From JAFGNV01 sp964612485 (GTDB taxonomy: Bacteria; Chloroflexota; Anaerolineae; 4572-78; J111), in the NCBI GenBank assembly GCA_964612485.1, contig CAZTFF010000028.1, forward strand, positions 1 to 64,000: a DNA stretch of 64,000 nucleotides, given 5' to 3'. Below the pieces are notes generated by a model. The model was not told the origin of the DNA and made no database searches. It worked only from the letters and a program-made list of their open reading frames with translations. A program made the translations under genes and the position numbers. Numbering within the stretch: the stretch's first letter is position 1; the number at the start of each line of letters is the position of its first letter. This document shows, piece after piece, positions 35,329-44,005 of this stretch.

Positions 35329-35637
35329 ATGGCCCTTGTGCCTGTTGAACACGGACTATTTTTTGCCGGGATACTATTTGCCCTCGGTTTGATCGGCGTG
35401 CTGGTGCGCCGCAATATCATTTTTATGTTGATGTCGGTGGAAATCATGTTGAACGCCGCCGGGCTGGCTTTTATTGTGGCCGGTTATCGGTGGGGTCAGG
35501 TAGACGGCCAGGCCATGTTTATTTTTATTCTGGCCGTGGCCGCAGCGGAAGTGGCCGTGGGATTGGCCTTGGTGCTGCGATTCTACCATCAGCGCCAAAC
35601 GCTGGATATCGATGCCGCCGACAAAATGAAAGGATAG
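35329..35637 (+). CDS. nuoK: NADH-quinone oxidoreductase subunit K
   Basis: 102 residues, three helices. Conserved glutamates of the proton path are in MSVEIMLNAAGLAF and AVAAAEVAVGLALVL. GVLVRRNIIFMLMSVE is the family signature. AGGAG precedes the ATG. The stop is 1 base before nuoL. Confidence 0.95.
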   Translation: MALVPVEHGLFFAGILFALGLIGVLVRRNIIFMLMSVEIMLNAAGLAFIVAGYRWGQVDGQAMFIFILAVAAAEVAVGLALVLRFYHQRQTLDIDAADKMKG

Positions 35638-35638
35638 C

Positions 35639-37528
35639 ATGTTGAATTTATTGTGGCTTATTCCCACCCTACCCTTACTTGGCTTTTTGATCCTGGCTTT
35701 CTCCGGCCCCCGGCTGGGACGGCGCGGCAGCGCGGTGGTGGGCGTGGGTTCGGTTGGCCTGTCGGCCCTGGTCACGCTTTTGGTAGGCGGACGTTTCATT
35801 GCCAACCCACCGGCGGGCAATGTTTACACCCAAACCCTGTGGACGTGGCTCGATGTGGCCGGCTTCAGGCCGCAAATCGCTTTTCACCTGGATGCCTTGG
35901 CCGTGGTGATGATCTTGGTGGTTACGGTGGTTGGTTTTCTCATCCACCTCTACTCCGTTGAATTTATGCGCGATGACGCGGGCTACAGCCGCTTTTTTGC
36001 CTACATGAATTTATTTGTCAGCGCCATGCTCATTTTGGTGCTGGCCGATAACCTGCTGCTGCTGTACCTGGGCTGGGAAGGCGTGGGCCTGTGCAGTTAC
36101 CTGCTCATCGGCTTTTGGTTCAACGATCCGGCTAATGGCCGCGCCGCGCGCAAAGCCTTTATCGTGACCCGCGTGGGCGATACGGCCATGGCCATCGGCC
36201 TCTTTTTACTCTTCACCCAACTGGGCACGCTGCACATTCAAAACCTGATGCAGCAAGCCGAGCAAACCTGGCCCGTTGGCTCAGCGATGGCGGTGGCTGC
36301 CGCGCTGCTGCTGTTGGGCGGCGCCGTGGGCAAATCGGCCCAACTGCCGCTGCAAACCTGGCTGCCCGATGCCATGGCCGGGCCGACGCCGGTCAGCGCG
36401 CTCATTCACGCGGCTACCATGGTTACGGCCGGGGTCTACTTGATCGCCCGCACTCACGTGCTGTTTGAACTGGCACCCGGCGTGCTGCTGCTGGTGGCCG
36501 TCATTGGCGCACTCACGCTACTGCTGGCCGGATTCAGCGCGCTGGTGCAAACCGACATCAAACGAGTGCTGGCCTACTCCACCATCAGCCAGATTGGTTA
36601 TATGTTTCTGGCGCTGGGCGTGGGGGCCTGGTCGGCGGCGCTGTTTCATTTTATGACCCACGCTTTTTTCAAGGCGCTGCTCTTTTTGGCCGCGGGCGCC
36701 GTCATCCTGGCCATGCACCACGAACACAATATGTTCAAAATGGGCGGGCTGCGGCGGCACCTGCCGCTCACATTCTGGACCTTTCTCATTGGCGCGGCCT
36801 CGCTGGCAGCGGTGCCGCTGGTAACGGCCGGTTTTTACAGCAAAGATTTGATTCTGTTCGACGCCTGGGGCGCGGAAGGCGGCAATGGCTGGCTGTGGGC
36901 CGCCGGTTGGATCGGCGCGCTGATTACGTCACTCTACACCTTTCGCATGGTGTTTGTCACCTTTTTTGGCGGCGCGAACCGGCCCATTGGGCACAGGCCG
37001 GGCTTCTCGATGCGCCTGCCGTTGATAATTCTGGCGATTTTTGCGCTGCTGGCCGGCTTTGTGGAAATGCCGGAAACGCTGGGCGGCATCTCGCTGTTTT
37101 CTAACTTCACCGAGCCGGTTTTACCCAAAGCAGACATTCACGCGGCCCACATCACGGAAATAGTGTTGCAAATCGTGGCGGCAATCGCTGCTTTGGGCGG
37201 GATTTACCTGGCCTACCTGTTCTACCTTCAGCGGCCCACATTGGTAAAACGCCTCAACAACACGGCCTGGGCAACTGCTTTACAACGTTTCTGGTTTGCC
37301 GGCTGGAGCTTTGATTGGCTCTACAACCGAGTTTTTATTCAGCCTTACGTATGGCTGGCCCGCAGCAATCAAGCCGATAACCTGGATTTGATACCACTGG
37401 CCCTGGCCTGGCTCAGCCAACGCCTGCACAACTGGCTCAGCCAAACCCAAACCGGCCGCCTGCGCTGGTACGCTGCCGGAATTGCCGGCGGCGCGGCTAT
37501 CACCGTCGCCATTATTTTATTGGGATAG
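35639..37528 (+). CDS. nuoL: NADH-quinone oxidoreductase subunit L
   Basis: 629 residues, antiporter-like proton pump subunit with ~16 helices. Segments are LYLGWEGVGLCSYLLIGFW, the discontinuous-helix region WLPDAMAGPTPVSALIHAAT with the key Lys upstream in AVGKSAQLPLQTWLP, and DIKRVLAYSTISQIGYMFLA. The long C-terminal lateral helix region (residues ~500-600) is present. It overlaps none of its neighbours: nuoK ends 1 base before and nuoM starts 12 bases after. Confidence 0.95.
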   Translation: MLNLLWLIPTLPLLGFLILAFSGPRLGRRGSAVVGVGSVGLSALVTLLVGGRFIANPPAGNVYTQTLWTWLDVAGFRPQIAFHLDALAVVMILVVTVVGFLIHLYSVEFMRDDAGYSRFFAYMNLFVSAMLILVLADNLLLLYLGWEGVGLCSYLLIGFWFNDPANGRAARKAFIVTRVGDTAMAIGLFLLFTQLGTLHIQNLMQQAEQTWPVGSAMAVAAALLLLGGAVGKSAQLPLQTWLPDAMAGPTPVSALIHAATMVTAGVYLIARTHVLFELAPGVLLLVAVIGALTLLLAGFSALVQTDIKRVLAYSTISQIGYMFLALGVGAWSAALFHFMTHAFFKALLFLAAGAVILAMHHEHNMFKMGGLRRHLPLTFWTFLIGAASLAAVPLVTAGFYSKDLILFDAWGAEGGNGWLWAAGWIGALITSLYTFRMVFVTFFGGANRPIGHRPGFSMRLPLIILAIFALLAGFVEMPETLGGISLFSNFTEPVLPKADIHAAHITEIVLQIVAAIAALGGIYLAYLFYLQRPTLVKRLNNTAWATALQRFWFAGWSFDWLYNRVFIQPYVWLARSNQADNLDLIPLALAWLSQRLHNWLSQTQTGRLRWYAAGIAGGAAITVAIILLG

Positions 37529-37540
37529 GGGAATGTTAGA

Positions 37541-39127
37541 ATGACTTTAATTGGATTCATCGTGATTTTACTGATCGGCGGGCTGCTGGCCTGGCTGCTG
37601 GACCGGTGGAAACCGCTCTGGGCGCGCTGGATTTCGCTGCTGGCCCTGCTGCTGAATCTGGGCATGATCATCAGTTTGTGGACACGCTATCCAGTTTTAC
37701 TGCCTCTCGGTGGTGAAACGCCGTGGCTGGCAACCTTCAACCGCCCCTGGATCCCCCAACTGGGCATCAGCTTTCACCTGGGCCTGGATGGCTTGAGCCT
37801 GCTGCTGCTGGGCCTGACCATGTTCTTGGGCTTGATGGCCGTGCTGATCTCCTGGACAGAGATCCAAAAACGGGTCGGATTTTTCCACTTCAACCTGATG
37901 TGGATTCTGGCCGGGATCACGGGCGTATTCCTGGCCCTCGATCTGTTCCTCTTTTACTTCTTTTGGGAACTGATGCTGGTGCCTATGTATTTTCTGATCG
38001 CCTTGTGGGGCCACGAACGCCGCATCTACGCCGCGCTGAAGTTTTTTGTCTACACCCAACTCAGCGGCCTGCTGATGCTGGCCTCGATTTTGGGGCTGGT
38101 GTTTATCCACGGCCAAAATACCGGCGCGTACACGTTTGACTACACCGCCCTGCTCGGCACCTCGCTGCCGCCGGCTGCCGCGCTGTGGCTGCTGGGCGGA
38201 TTTTTGCTGGCCTTCCTGGTCAAACTGCCCGCCATCCCCCTGCACAATTGGCTACCCGACGCCCATACCGAAGCGCCCACCGCCGGCAGCGTTATCCTGG
38301 CCGGGCTGCTGCTCAAAACCGGCGCGTACGGGTTGCTGCGCTTTGCCCTGCCGCTATTTCCCGGTGCGGCCAGCCAACTGGCTACCTTGATGATGCTGCT
38401 GGGCGGCATCGGAGTGCTGTACGGCGCGCTCCTGGCTTTTGCCCAAACCGATCTCAAACGGCTGGTGGCCTACACCAGCGTGAGCCATATGGGCTTTGTG
38501 CTGCTGGGCGCGTTTGCCTTCAACACCCTGGCCCTGCAAGGCGTGGTGATGCAAATTATTTGCCACGGCATCAGCACCGGCGCGCTGTTCATGCTGGTAG
38601 GCGCGCTGCAAGAACGCATCCACACCCGCGATATGCGGCAAATGGGCGGCTTGTGGCCAATGGTTCCCCGCATGGGCGCGGTGACGCTGTTGTTTGCCCT
38701 GACCTCGTTGGGCCTGCCCGGCCTGGGCAATTTCATCGGCGAGTTTTTGGTACTGCTGGGCGCGTACCGGGCCAATGTTGGCCTGACAGTTCTCGCCGCG
38801 CTGGGCCTCATTTTAGCCACCATCTACGCCCTATGGATGATGCAGCGGGTCTTTTTTGGCCCCTCGAAAAAAGAATGGCGTTTGCCCGACCTCTCCCTGC
38901 GCGAGGGCGTCATCATGGCGGCGATGGTTGTTGTAATTGTCTGGTTGGGCCTGTACCCGCAGCCGGTGTTGAATATCGCTCGCCCGGTGCTGGACACGTT
39001 GGCAGCCGGGCAAAGCGCGTCGGCTGCCCCGGATCAGATGGACTCGCTCTCCCTGAGCAGAAAAAACATCAAACTGCCGGCTAACGGCTCACAGCCGACG
39101 GCTAATTTCCAAGGAGATTCCCCGTGA
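37541..39127 (+). CDS. nuoM: NADH-quinone oxidoreductase subunit M
   Basis: 528 residues. The antiporter-like core is clear: FFYFFWELMLVPMYFLIALW with the conserved Glu, VKLPAIPLHNWLPDAHTEAP with the pumping Lys, and DLKRLVAYTSVSHMGFVLL. It ends in a ~30-residue polar tail (SLSRKNIKLPANGSQPTANF) that looks like translated intergenic sequence. The stop overlaps the nuoN GTG start (GTGA). Confidence 0.95.
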   Translation: MTLIGFIVILLIGGLLAWLLDRWKPLWARWISLLALLLNLGMIISLWTRYPVLLPLGGETPWLATFNRPWIPQLGISFHLGLDGLSLLLLGLTMFLGLMAVLISWTEIQKRVGFFHFNLMWILAGITGVFLALDLFLFYFFWELMLVPMYFLIALWGHERRIYAALKFFVYTQLSGLLMLASILGLVFIHGQNTGAYTFDYTALLGTSLPPAAALWLLGGFLLAFLVKLPAIPLHNWLPDAHTEAPTAGSVILAGLLLKTGAYGLLRFALPLFPGAASQLATLMMLLGGIGVLYGALLAFAQTDLKRLVAYTSVSHMGFVLLGAFAFNTLALQGVVMQIICHGISTGALFMLVGALQERIHTRDMRQMGGLWPMVPRMGAVTLLFALTSLGLPGLGNFIGEFLVLLGAYRANVGLTVLAALGLILATIYALWMMQRVFFGPSKKEWRLPDLSLREGVIMAAMVVVIVWLGLYPQPVLNIARPVLDTLAAGQSASAAPDQMDSLSLSRKNIKLPANGSQPTANFQGDSP

Positions 39128-40566
39128 CTTTTGCCGACTTTTTTGTCTTGCTGCCCCTGATTGTTCCGGCCGTCAGCGTTCTGGTAGTGCTGCTGGCCAT
39201 CACCCTGGCGCGCCGCCATGCGCCGGTTTTTGGCCTGACTCTTTTGGGCTTTTTGACGGCGTTCATCACCCTGCCCTTCATTTCATCCCAACTGCCGCGC
39301 GAGATCGATCCGCTCTTCATCATCGATTTCTACGCCCTCTTTTACCTGGGGCTGCTGCTACTCACCGGATTGGGCGTTACCGTGCTGGCCTACAGCTATT
39401 TGGCCCAACGCGGCGGCGCGCCCGAAGAGCTTTATCTGTTGCTGCTCATCGCCACGTTGGGGTCGGCCACGCTGGTGATCAGCCGCCATTTTATCGCCTT
39501 TTTTTTGGGGCTGGAAACCCTCACCGTGGCCCTCTACACCCTGATCGCCTACCACCGCACCGAACGCAACATCGAGGCCGGGCTGAAATACCTGGTACTG
39601 GCCGCGGTGTCCACCGCCTTTCTGCTGTTTGGCATGGCCCTGCTCTACGCCGAGTTAGGCACGATGGACATCGCCGCCGTGATGCGCCAACTGGCCGCGC
39701 AGAGCGGCGGCGTACCTCCATTTTTGTTGGCCGGCCTGGGCCTCATCACCGTGGGTTTTGGCTTCAAACTGGCCGTGGTGCCCTTCCATATGTGGACGCC
39801 CGACATCTACGAAGGCGCATCCGCGCCGGTGGCGGCTTTTGTGGCCACGGTATCCAAAGGCGGGATGTTCGCCCTGCTACTGCGTTATTTTGTGCAGCTC
39901 GATCTGCAGCGTTACCCCTCGGTTTTTGTGTTGGTGGGGCTGCTGGCCGCGGCCTCGATGTTTGGTGGCAATCTGCTGGCCCTGCTGCAACAAAACGTCA
40001 AGCGCATCCTGGCCTACTCGTCCATTGCCCACTTTGGCTATCTGCTGGTGGCGCTGCTGGCCGGCGACAGCGTGGCCGTGAGCGCCGTGGGCTATTACCT
40101 GGCCGCCTATTTTATAACGATCCTGGGCGCGTTCAGCCTGGTGGCCGGGCTGTCCCATCAAAATCAGGAGGCGGAACAGGTGAGCGACTTTCGAGGGCTG
40201 TTCTGGCAAAAACCCTGGCTGGCCGGCGCGTTTACCGCGGCCCTGCTGTCGTTGGCGGGCATCCCGCTGACCGCCGGGTTCATCGGCAAATTTTTTGTGT
40301 TGGCCGCCGGCGCAGGTTCGGGATTGTGGCTGCTGGTGATTCTGTTGATCGCCGCCAGCGCGATTGGCCTGTTCTACTACCTGCGCATTGTAGTGATGAT
40401 GGGGCTGACCCCGCCGGCCGAAACCGCCGGCGCGGCCGGACCGGCGGCGTTTCCGCTAAGCGGCAGTTTACTGCTGTCGGCGCTCACGCTGCTGCTCATT
40501 GGCCTGGGCGTATACCCGGCCCCGCTGCTGGCGCTCATTCAGCAAACCATCAGCAGTTTTGGATAG
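39124..40566 (+). CDS. nuoN: NADH-quinone oxidoreductase subunit N
   Basis: 480 residues, third antiporter-like subunit. Evidence is FFLGLETLTVALYTLIAYHR with the conserved Glu, FKLAVVPFHMWTPDIYEGAS with the Lys, and NVKRILAYSSIAHFGYLLVA. The GTG start overlaps the nuoM stop, indicating coupling. It closes a complete 14-subunit complex I set (C and D fused). Confidence 0.95.
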   Translation: MTFADFFVLLPLIVPAVSVLVVLLAITLARRHAPVFGLTLLGFLTAFITLPFISSQLPREIDPLFIIDFYALFYLGLLLLTGLGVTVLAYSYLAQRGGAPEELYLLLLIATLGSATLVISRHFIAFFLGLETLTVALYTLIAYHRTERNIEAGLKYLVLAAVSTAFLLFGMALLYAELGTMDIAAVMRQLAAQSGGVPPFLLAGLGLITVGFGFKLAVVPFHMWTPDIYEGASAPVAAFVATVSKGGMFALLLRYFVQLDLQRYPSVFVLVGLLAAASMFGGNLLALLQQNVKRILAYSSIAHFGYLLVALLAGDSVAVSAVGYYLAAYFITILGAFSLVAGLSHQNQEAEQVSDFRGLFWQKPWLAGAFTAALLSLAGIPLTAGFIGKFFVLAAGAGSGLWLLVILLIAASAIGLFYYLRIVVMMGLTPPAETAGAAGPAAFPLSGSLLLSALTLLLIGLGVYPAPLLALIQQTISSFG

Positions 40567-40576
40567 AAAGTATGTC

Positions 40577-40622
40577 GAGTAACGAGTGAGAAGTCAACTC
40601 TGTCACTCATCACTCGTTACTC
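40577..40622. repeat. Inverted repeat GAGTAACGAGTGA / TCACTCGTTACTC
   Basis: A perfect 13-bp stem (40577-40589 with 40610-40622) around a 20-base loop lies after nuoN and just before the glycosylase ribosome site. No T-run follows. The arm sequence is related to GAGTGACGAGTAA at the ends of nuoA (21937-21950) and the ligase gene (46731-46743), so it belongs to a small dispersed repeat family. Confidence 0.65.
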
Positions 40623-40634
40623 ATTGGAGGACGT

Positions 40635-41423
40635 ATGCCGGAACTACCAGACGTGGAAATTTTCAAACAATATCTGGATGCCACCGCCTTGCATCAGAAA
40701 ATAGAAACTGTGGATGTGCGGGACGAGATCATCCTCGATGAAATCACTACGCGAAAACTAAAGGACGGATTACAGGATCGTGCTTTTGAATCCACCCACC
40801 GCCACGGCAAATATCTTTTTGCGGAAATCAACGAGAGCGAGTGGCTGGCGCTTCATTTTGGCATGACGGGCCGCCTGAAATATTTCAAAGCGCCGGATCG
40901 GGAGCCGGAGTACAGCCAGCTAGTGATCGGCTTTGCCAATGATTACCACCTGGCCTACGTGGCGCCCCGCAAATTGGGCGAGATCGAGCTGGCCGAAACA
41001 ATCGAAAAATTTCTGGAGAAAAACGAATTGGGGCCGGATGCTCTCAGCCCGGATTTTACCCCGGCCAACTTCCAGGAAATCATCGAAAATACCTCAGCGA
41101 TGGTGAAATCCGCGCTGATGGACCAGACAAAGATGGCGGGCATTGGCAACGTTTACTCCGATGAGATTCTTTTTCAAGCCGGTCTCCATCCCAAAAGAAA
41201 AGCCAATCAGCTCGATCAACCCCGCGTGGAAAAACTGTTTGAAACGATGAAAAACGTTTTGCAGGCCGCTATCGAGCATCAGGCCAACCCGGATCAGTTT
41301 CCCGCCGGCTGGCTGACGCCCCATCGTGATGAAGAAGCCGCGTGCCCCCGCTGCGAGGGCCGGATCGAGCGCATCAAGATTTCAGGGCGATCCGGTTACT
41401 GGTGCCCCAATTGTCAGACGTAG
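40635..41423 (+). CDS. Formamidopyrimidine-DNA glycosylase / endonuclease VIII family protein
   Basis: 262 residues, base-excision repair enzyme. The catalytic start MPELPDVEIF leaves Pro at position 1 after Met removal and carries Glu at the next position; the usual PELPE is PELPD here. The conserved Lys is in HRHGKYLF, the helix-two-turn-helix is in LMDQTKMAGIGNVYSDEILF, and the C-terminal zinc finger has CPRCEGRI and YWCPNCQT. It removes oxidised bases and nicks the strand. Fpg versus Nei specificity cannot be set by eye. GGAGG precedes the ATG. Confidence 0.9.
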   Translation: MPELPDVEIFKQYLDATALHQKIETVDVRDEIILDEITTRKLKDGLQDRAFESTHRHGKYLFAEINESEWLALHFGMTGRLKYFKAPDREPEYSQLVIGFANDYHLAYVAPRKLGEIELAETIEKFLEKNELGPDALSPDFTPANFQEIIENTSAMVKSALMDQTKMAGIGNVYSDEILFQAGLHPKRKANQLDQPRVEKLFETMKNVLQAAIEHQANPDQFPAGWLTPHRDEEAACPRCEGRIERIKISGRSGYWCPNCQT

Positions 41424-41433
41424 AGGAGATGGT

Positions 41434-43023
41434 GTGCCGAACCTGAACCAACCATGCGACGAAGGTGTACTCAGGGCCGCGCCGGATACCGAATCTTGTG
41501 AAAAAAAGTTAGAACCCTGGATATTGGCCACCACCATCATCGGCTCCAGTATGGTTTTTATCGACGGGACGGTGGTCAATATTGCTTTACCAATTTTGCA
41601 GACTGACCTGAATACCACAATTGCCAATGCCCAATGGGTGGTCGAAGCCTATACCCTCTTTCTGGCCGCGTTGATGCTGGCGGGGGGAACCTTGGGCGAT
41701 CATTTTGGCCGGCGGCGCATCTTCAGCCTGGGGGTGAGCCTGTTTGCCCTGGCCTCCATTGGCTGCGGTCTGGCCCCCACCGTGCAGTGGTTGATCCTGA
41801 GTCGCGCTGTTCAGGGCCTTGGCGGCGCGCTGCTGGTGCCCAACAGCCTGGCCATTATCAGCGGCGCCTTCAGCCGGGAGCAACGCGGCCAGGCCATTGG
41901 CACCTGGGCCGGCTTTACGGCGATCACTACCGCCTTGGGGCCGGTGCTGGGCGGCTGGTTGGTGGATAATTTTACCTGGCGGGCCGTATTTTTCATCAAC
42001 GTGCCGCTGGCCCTGGCTGTGCTTGCTTTGGCCGCCCGCTATGTACCCGAAAGCCGGGACGAAGAGGCCGCCGGGCTGGATTGGCTCGGAGCCGGATTGG
42101 TGACGTTGGGCCTGGGCGGCATTGTCTACGGCCTGATCGAATCCGCCGATCTATCCTTCAGCCATCCGGTCGTGCTGACGGCCCTCATTGGGGGAATCAT
42201 CGCCCTGATTCTCTTTTTTGGGGTGGAAACAAAGAGCCAATCCCCCATGCTGCCGCTTCGTTTATTTCGATCACGCACCTTCAGCGGCGCCAATTTTTTG
42301 ACCCTGCTGTTGTACGGCGCGCTCAGCGGCACGTTGTTCTTTTTTCCGTTCAACCTGGTGCACGTGCAGGGCTACTCTCCCACGATGGCCGGGGCTTCCC
42401 TGCTGCCGTTCACGATCATCATGTTTCTGCTCTCCCGCTGGGCCGGCGGGCTGGTGACACGCCGAAGCGCCAGATTGCCGTTGATCGTTGGGCCGATCAT
42501 CACCGCAGCGGGCCTGGCCCTGTTTGCCCGTCCGGGCATTGGCGGCAGTTACTGGCAAAGCTTTTTCCCGGCGGTGGTAGTGATGGGCATCGGGATGGGG
42601 TTGAGCGTTGCCCCGCTGACCACAGTGGTGATGGGCGCTGTAGCCGACCGCCACGTAGGTCTGGCCTCGGGCGTCAACAACTCGGTGTCTCGCACCGCCG
42701 GGCTGCTGGCCATTGCCGCGCTAGGGGTTCTGGCCCAGAGTGGCTTCAACAGCAGCCTCGATCAACGCTTGACCAACATCGATCTCCCGCCCCAGGCCCA
42801 ACAGGCGCTTGATAAGCAACGCGGCAAACTGGCCGAGGCCGAGGTCCCACCCAACCTGGATGACGATGCCCAACAGGCGCTGGAACAGGCCATCGATATT
42901 TCTTTTGTGGCGGCCTTTCGCCGGGTGATGCTGGTGGCCGCCGGCCTGGTCCTGGCCAGCGCCGGAATTGCAGCTTTAACCATTAATACGCAGGAGACAA
43001 ATGCAGATGATGAATCAACTTGA
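41434..43023 (+). CDS. MFS drug-efflux transporter, DHA2 (EmrB/QacA) type
   Basis: About 529 residues with 14 predicted helices. Motifs are FIDGTVVNIALPILQTDL (DHA2 motif D1), GGTLGDHFGRRRIFSLGVSL (motif A) and GPVLGGWLVDNFTWRAVFFI (motif C, antiporter signature). I place the start at the GTG at 41434 because GAGGAG lies 5 bases upstream; the longer frame runs antisense-free through the glycosylase gene and is unlikely. A charged ~50-residue loop (RGKLAEAEVPPNLDDDAQQA) precedes the last helix. Its end overlaps the next gene by 23 bases. Confidence 0.85.
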   Translation: MPNLNQPCDEGVLRAAPDTESCEKKLEPWILATTIIGSSMVFIDGTVVNIALPILQTDLNTTIANAQWVVEAYTLFLAALMLAGGTLGDHFGRRRIFSLGVSLFALASIGCGLAPTVQWLILSRAVQGLGGALLVPNSLAIISGAFSREQRGQAIGTWAGFTAITTALGPVLGGWLVDNFTWRAVFFINVPLALAVLALAARYVPESRDEEAAGLDWLGAGLVTLGLGGIVYGLIESADLSFSHPVVLTALIGGIIALILFFGVETKSQSPMLPLRLFRSRTFSGANFLTLLLYGALSGTLFFFPFNLVHVQGYSPTMAGASLLPFTIIMFLLSRWAGGLVTRRSARLPLIVGPIITAAGLALFARPGIGGSYWQSFFPAVVVMGIGMGLSVAPLTTVVMGAVADRHVGLASGVNNSVSRTAGLLAIAALGVLAQSGFNSSLDQRLTNIDLPPQAQQALDKQRGKLAEAEVPPNLDDDAQQALEQAIDISFVAAFRRVMLVAAGLVLASAGIAALTINTQETNADDEST

Positions 43024-44005
43024 TTTTTTAGCCACAAAGCGTGGAATAATCATAGCGAGCCATAAGAAAAAAGGAGGCTGGCAAGAACTGAGCCGGCATC
43101 TGACGGATCAAGCGTTTACTTGTGTCGCAGTGAGTAAGGCATCCGACCCCATCATACTGGCCGGAACCAAAACCGGCATCTTTCGATCTGATTATCAAGG
43201 GCAGCAGTGGCAGCCGGCCAACAGCGGCCTGCTGGTAGACCGCCATATCCGCTGGCTGGCGTTCCATCCCAACGATAAAAATCTGGCCCTGACCGGAACC
43301 GAACCGGCGGCCATTTTTATCTCGCAAAACGGTGGAGAAAATTGGCAAGAGTGCCCCGAAGTGGCCCAACTGCGCGACGAACAGGGCTGGTCTTTGCCCT
43401 ACTCCCCGGAAGCGGGCTGCGTGCGGGGCTTTGCCCTGCACGGGAATCGGGTGTACGCCGCGGTGGAGCAGGGCGGCCTGCTGCGCTCGGATGATGCCGG
43501 CCAGACCTGGCGGCTGATCGCCGGGAACGATGAGGCTTTCCGCTCCAGGGAAACCAATCTTCATCCTGATGTGCATTCCGTGGAAGTTCATCCTCACTCC
43601 GCCGATCAACTGCTGGCCGCCACCGGCGGCGGCCTGTACCATTCCAACGATGGCGGGGTCAGCTGGCAGCGCCTGTACCGCTGTTACTGCCGCGCGGTGT
43701 GGTGGGACCCGGACGATCCAACCCATATGATCTTTGGCCCGGCGGATTCGGTTGATCGCAACGGCCGCCTGGAAGAATCGACGGACGGCGGCCGCACCTG
43801 GCACGATGTTTCCCACGATCTCGATACGCCCTGGCCGCAGCACATGGTCGAACGGTTTGCCCACAGTGATGGCATCTTGTATGCGGTGCTTTCCAACGGC
43901 CGCCTGTTGGCCTCGCCGTCAGAAAAATTGGCCTGGCAGCAACTACTGCCCGCGATTTCAGGGATCAAAGCCGTGGCCTCCGTTTCAGGAGGTGGCGAAG
44001 AATGA
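43001..44005 (+). CDS. BNR/sortilin-type beta-propeller protein
   Basis: 334 residues without a signal peptide, so cytoplasmic. Repeated Asp-box-like turns are visible: TGIFRSDYQGQQWQ, IFISQNGGENWQE, GGLLRSDDAGQTWRL, GGLYHSNDGGVSWQR and EESTDGGRTWHDV. These are BNR or VPS10-like propeller blades. No enzyme residues are recognisable. AGGAG lies 4 bases before the ATG. It overlaps both neighbours (23 bases with the exporter, ATGA with the ligase fusion), which implies a common function in the same operon. A similar propeller ends the large protein at 59855-64000. Confidence 0.7.
   Translation: MQMMNQLDFLATKRGIIIASHKKKGGWQELSRHLTDQAFTCVAVSKASDPIILAGTKTGIFRSDYQGQQWQPANSGLLVDRHIRWLAFHPNDKNLALTGTEPAAIFISQNGGENWQECPEVAQLRDEQGWSLPYSPEAGCVRGFALHGNRVYAAVEQGGLLRSDDAGQTWRLIAGNDEAFRSRETNLHPDVHSVEVHPHSADQLLAATGGGLYHSNDGGVSWQRLYRCYCRAVWWDPDDPTHMIFGPADSVDRNGRLEESTDGGRTWHDVSHDLDTPWPQHMVERFAHSDGILYAVLSNGRLLASPSEKLAWQQLLPAISGIKAVASVSGGGEE

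Noticed and set aside
41326..41433. Longer N-terminus of the DHA2 exporter
   Set aside because: It would overlap the glycosylase zinc-finger coding region and lacks the ribosome site that the GTG at 41434 has.
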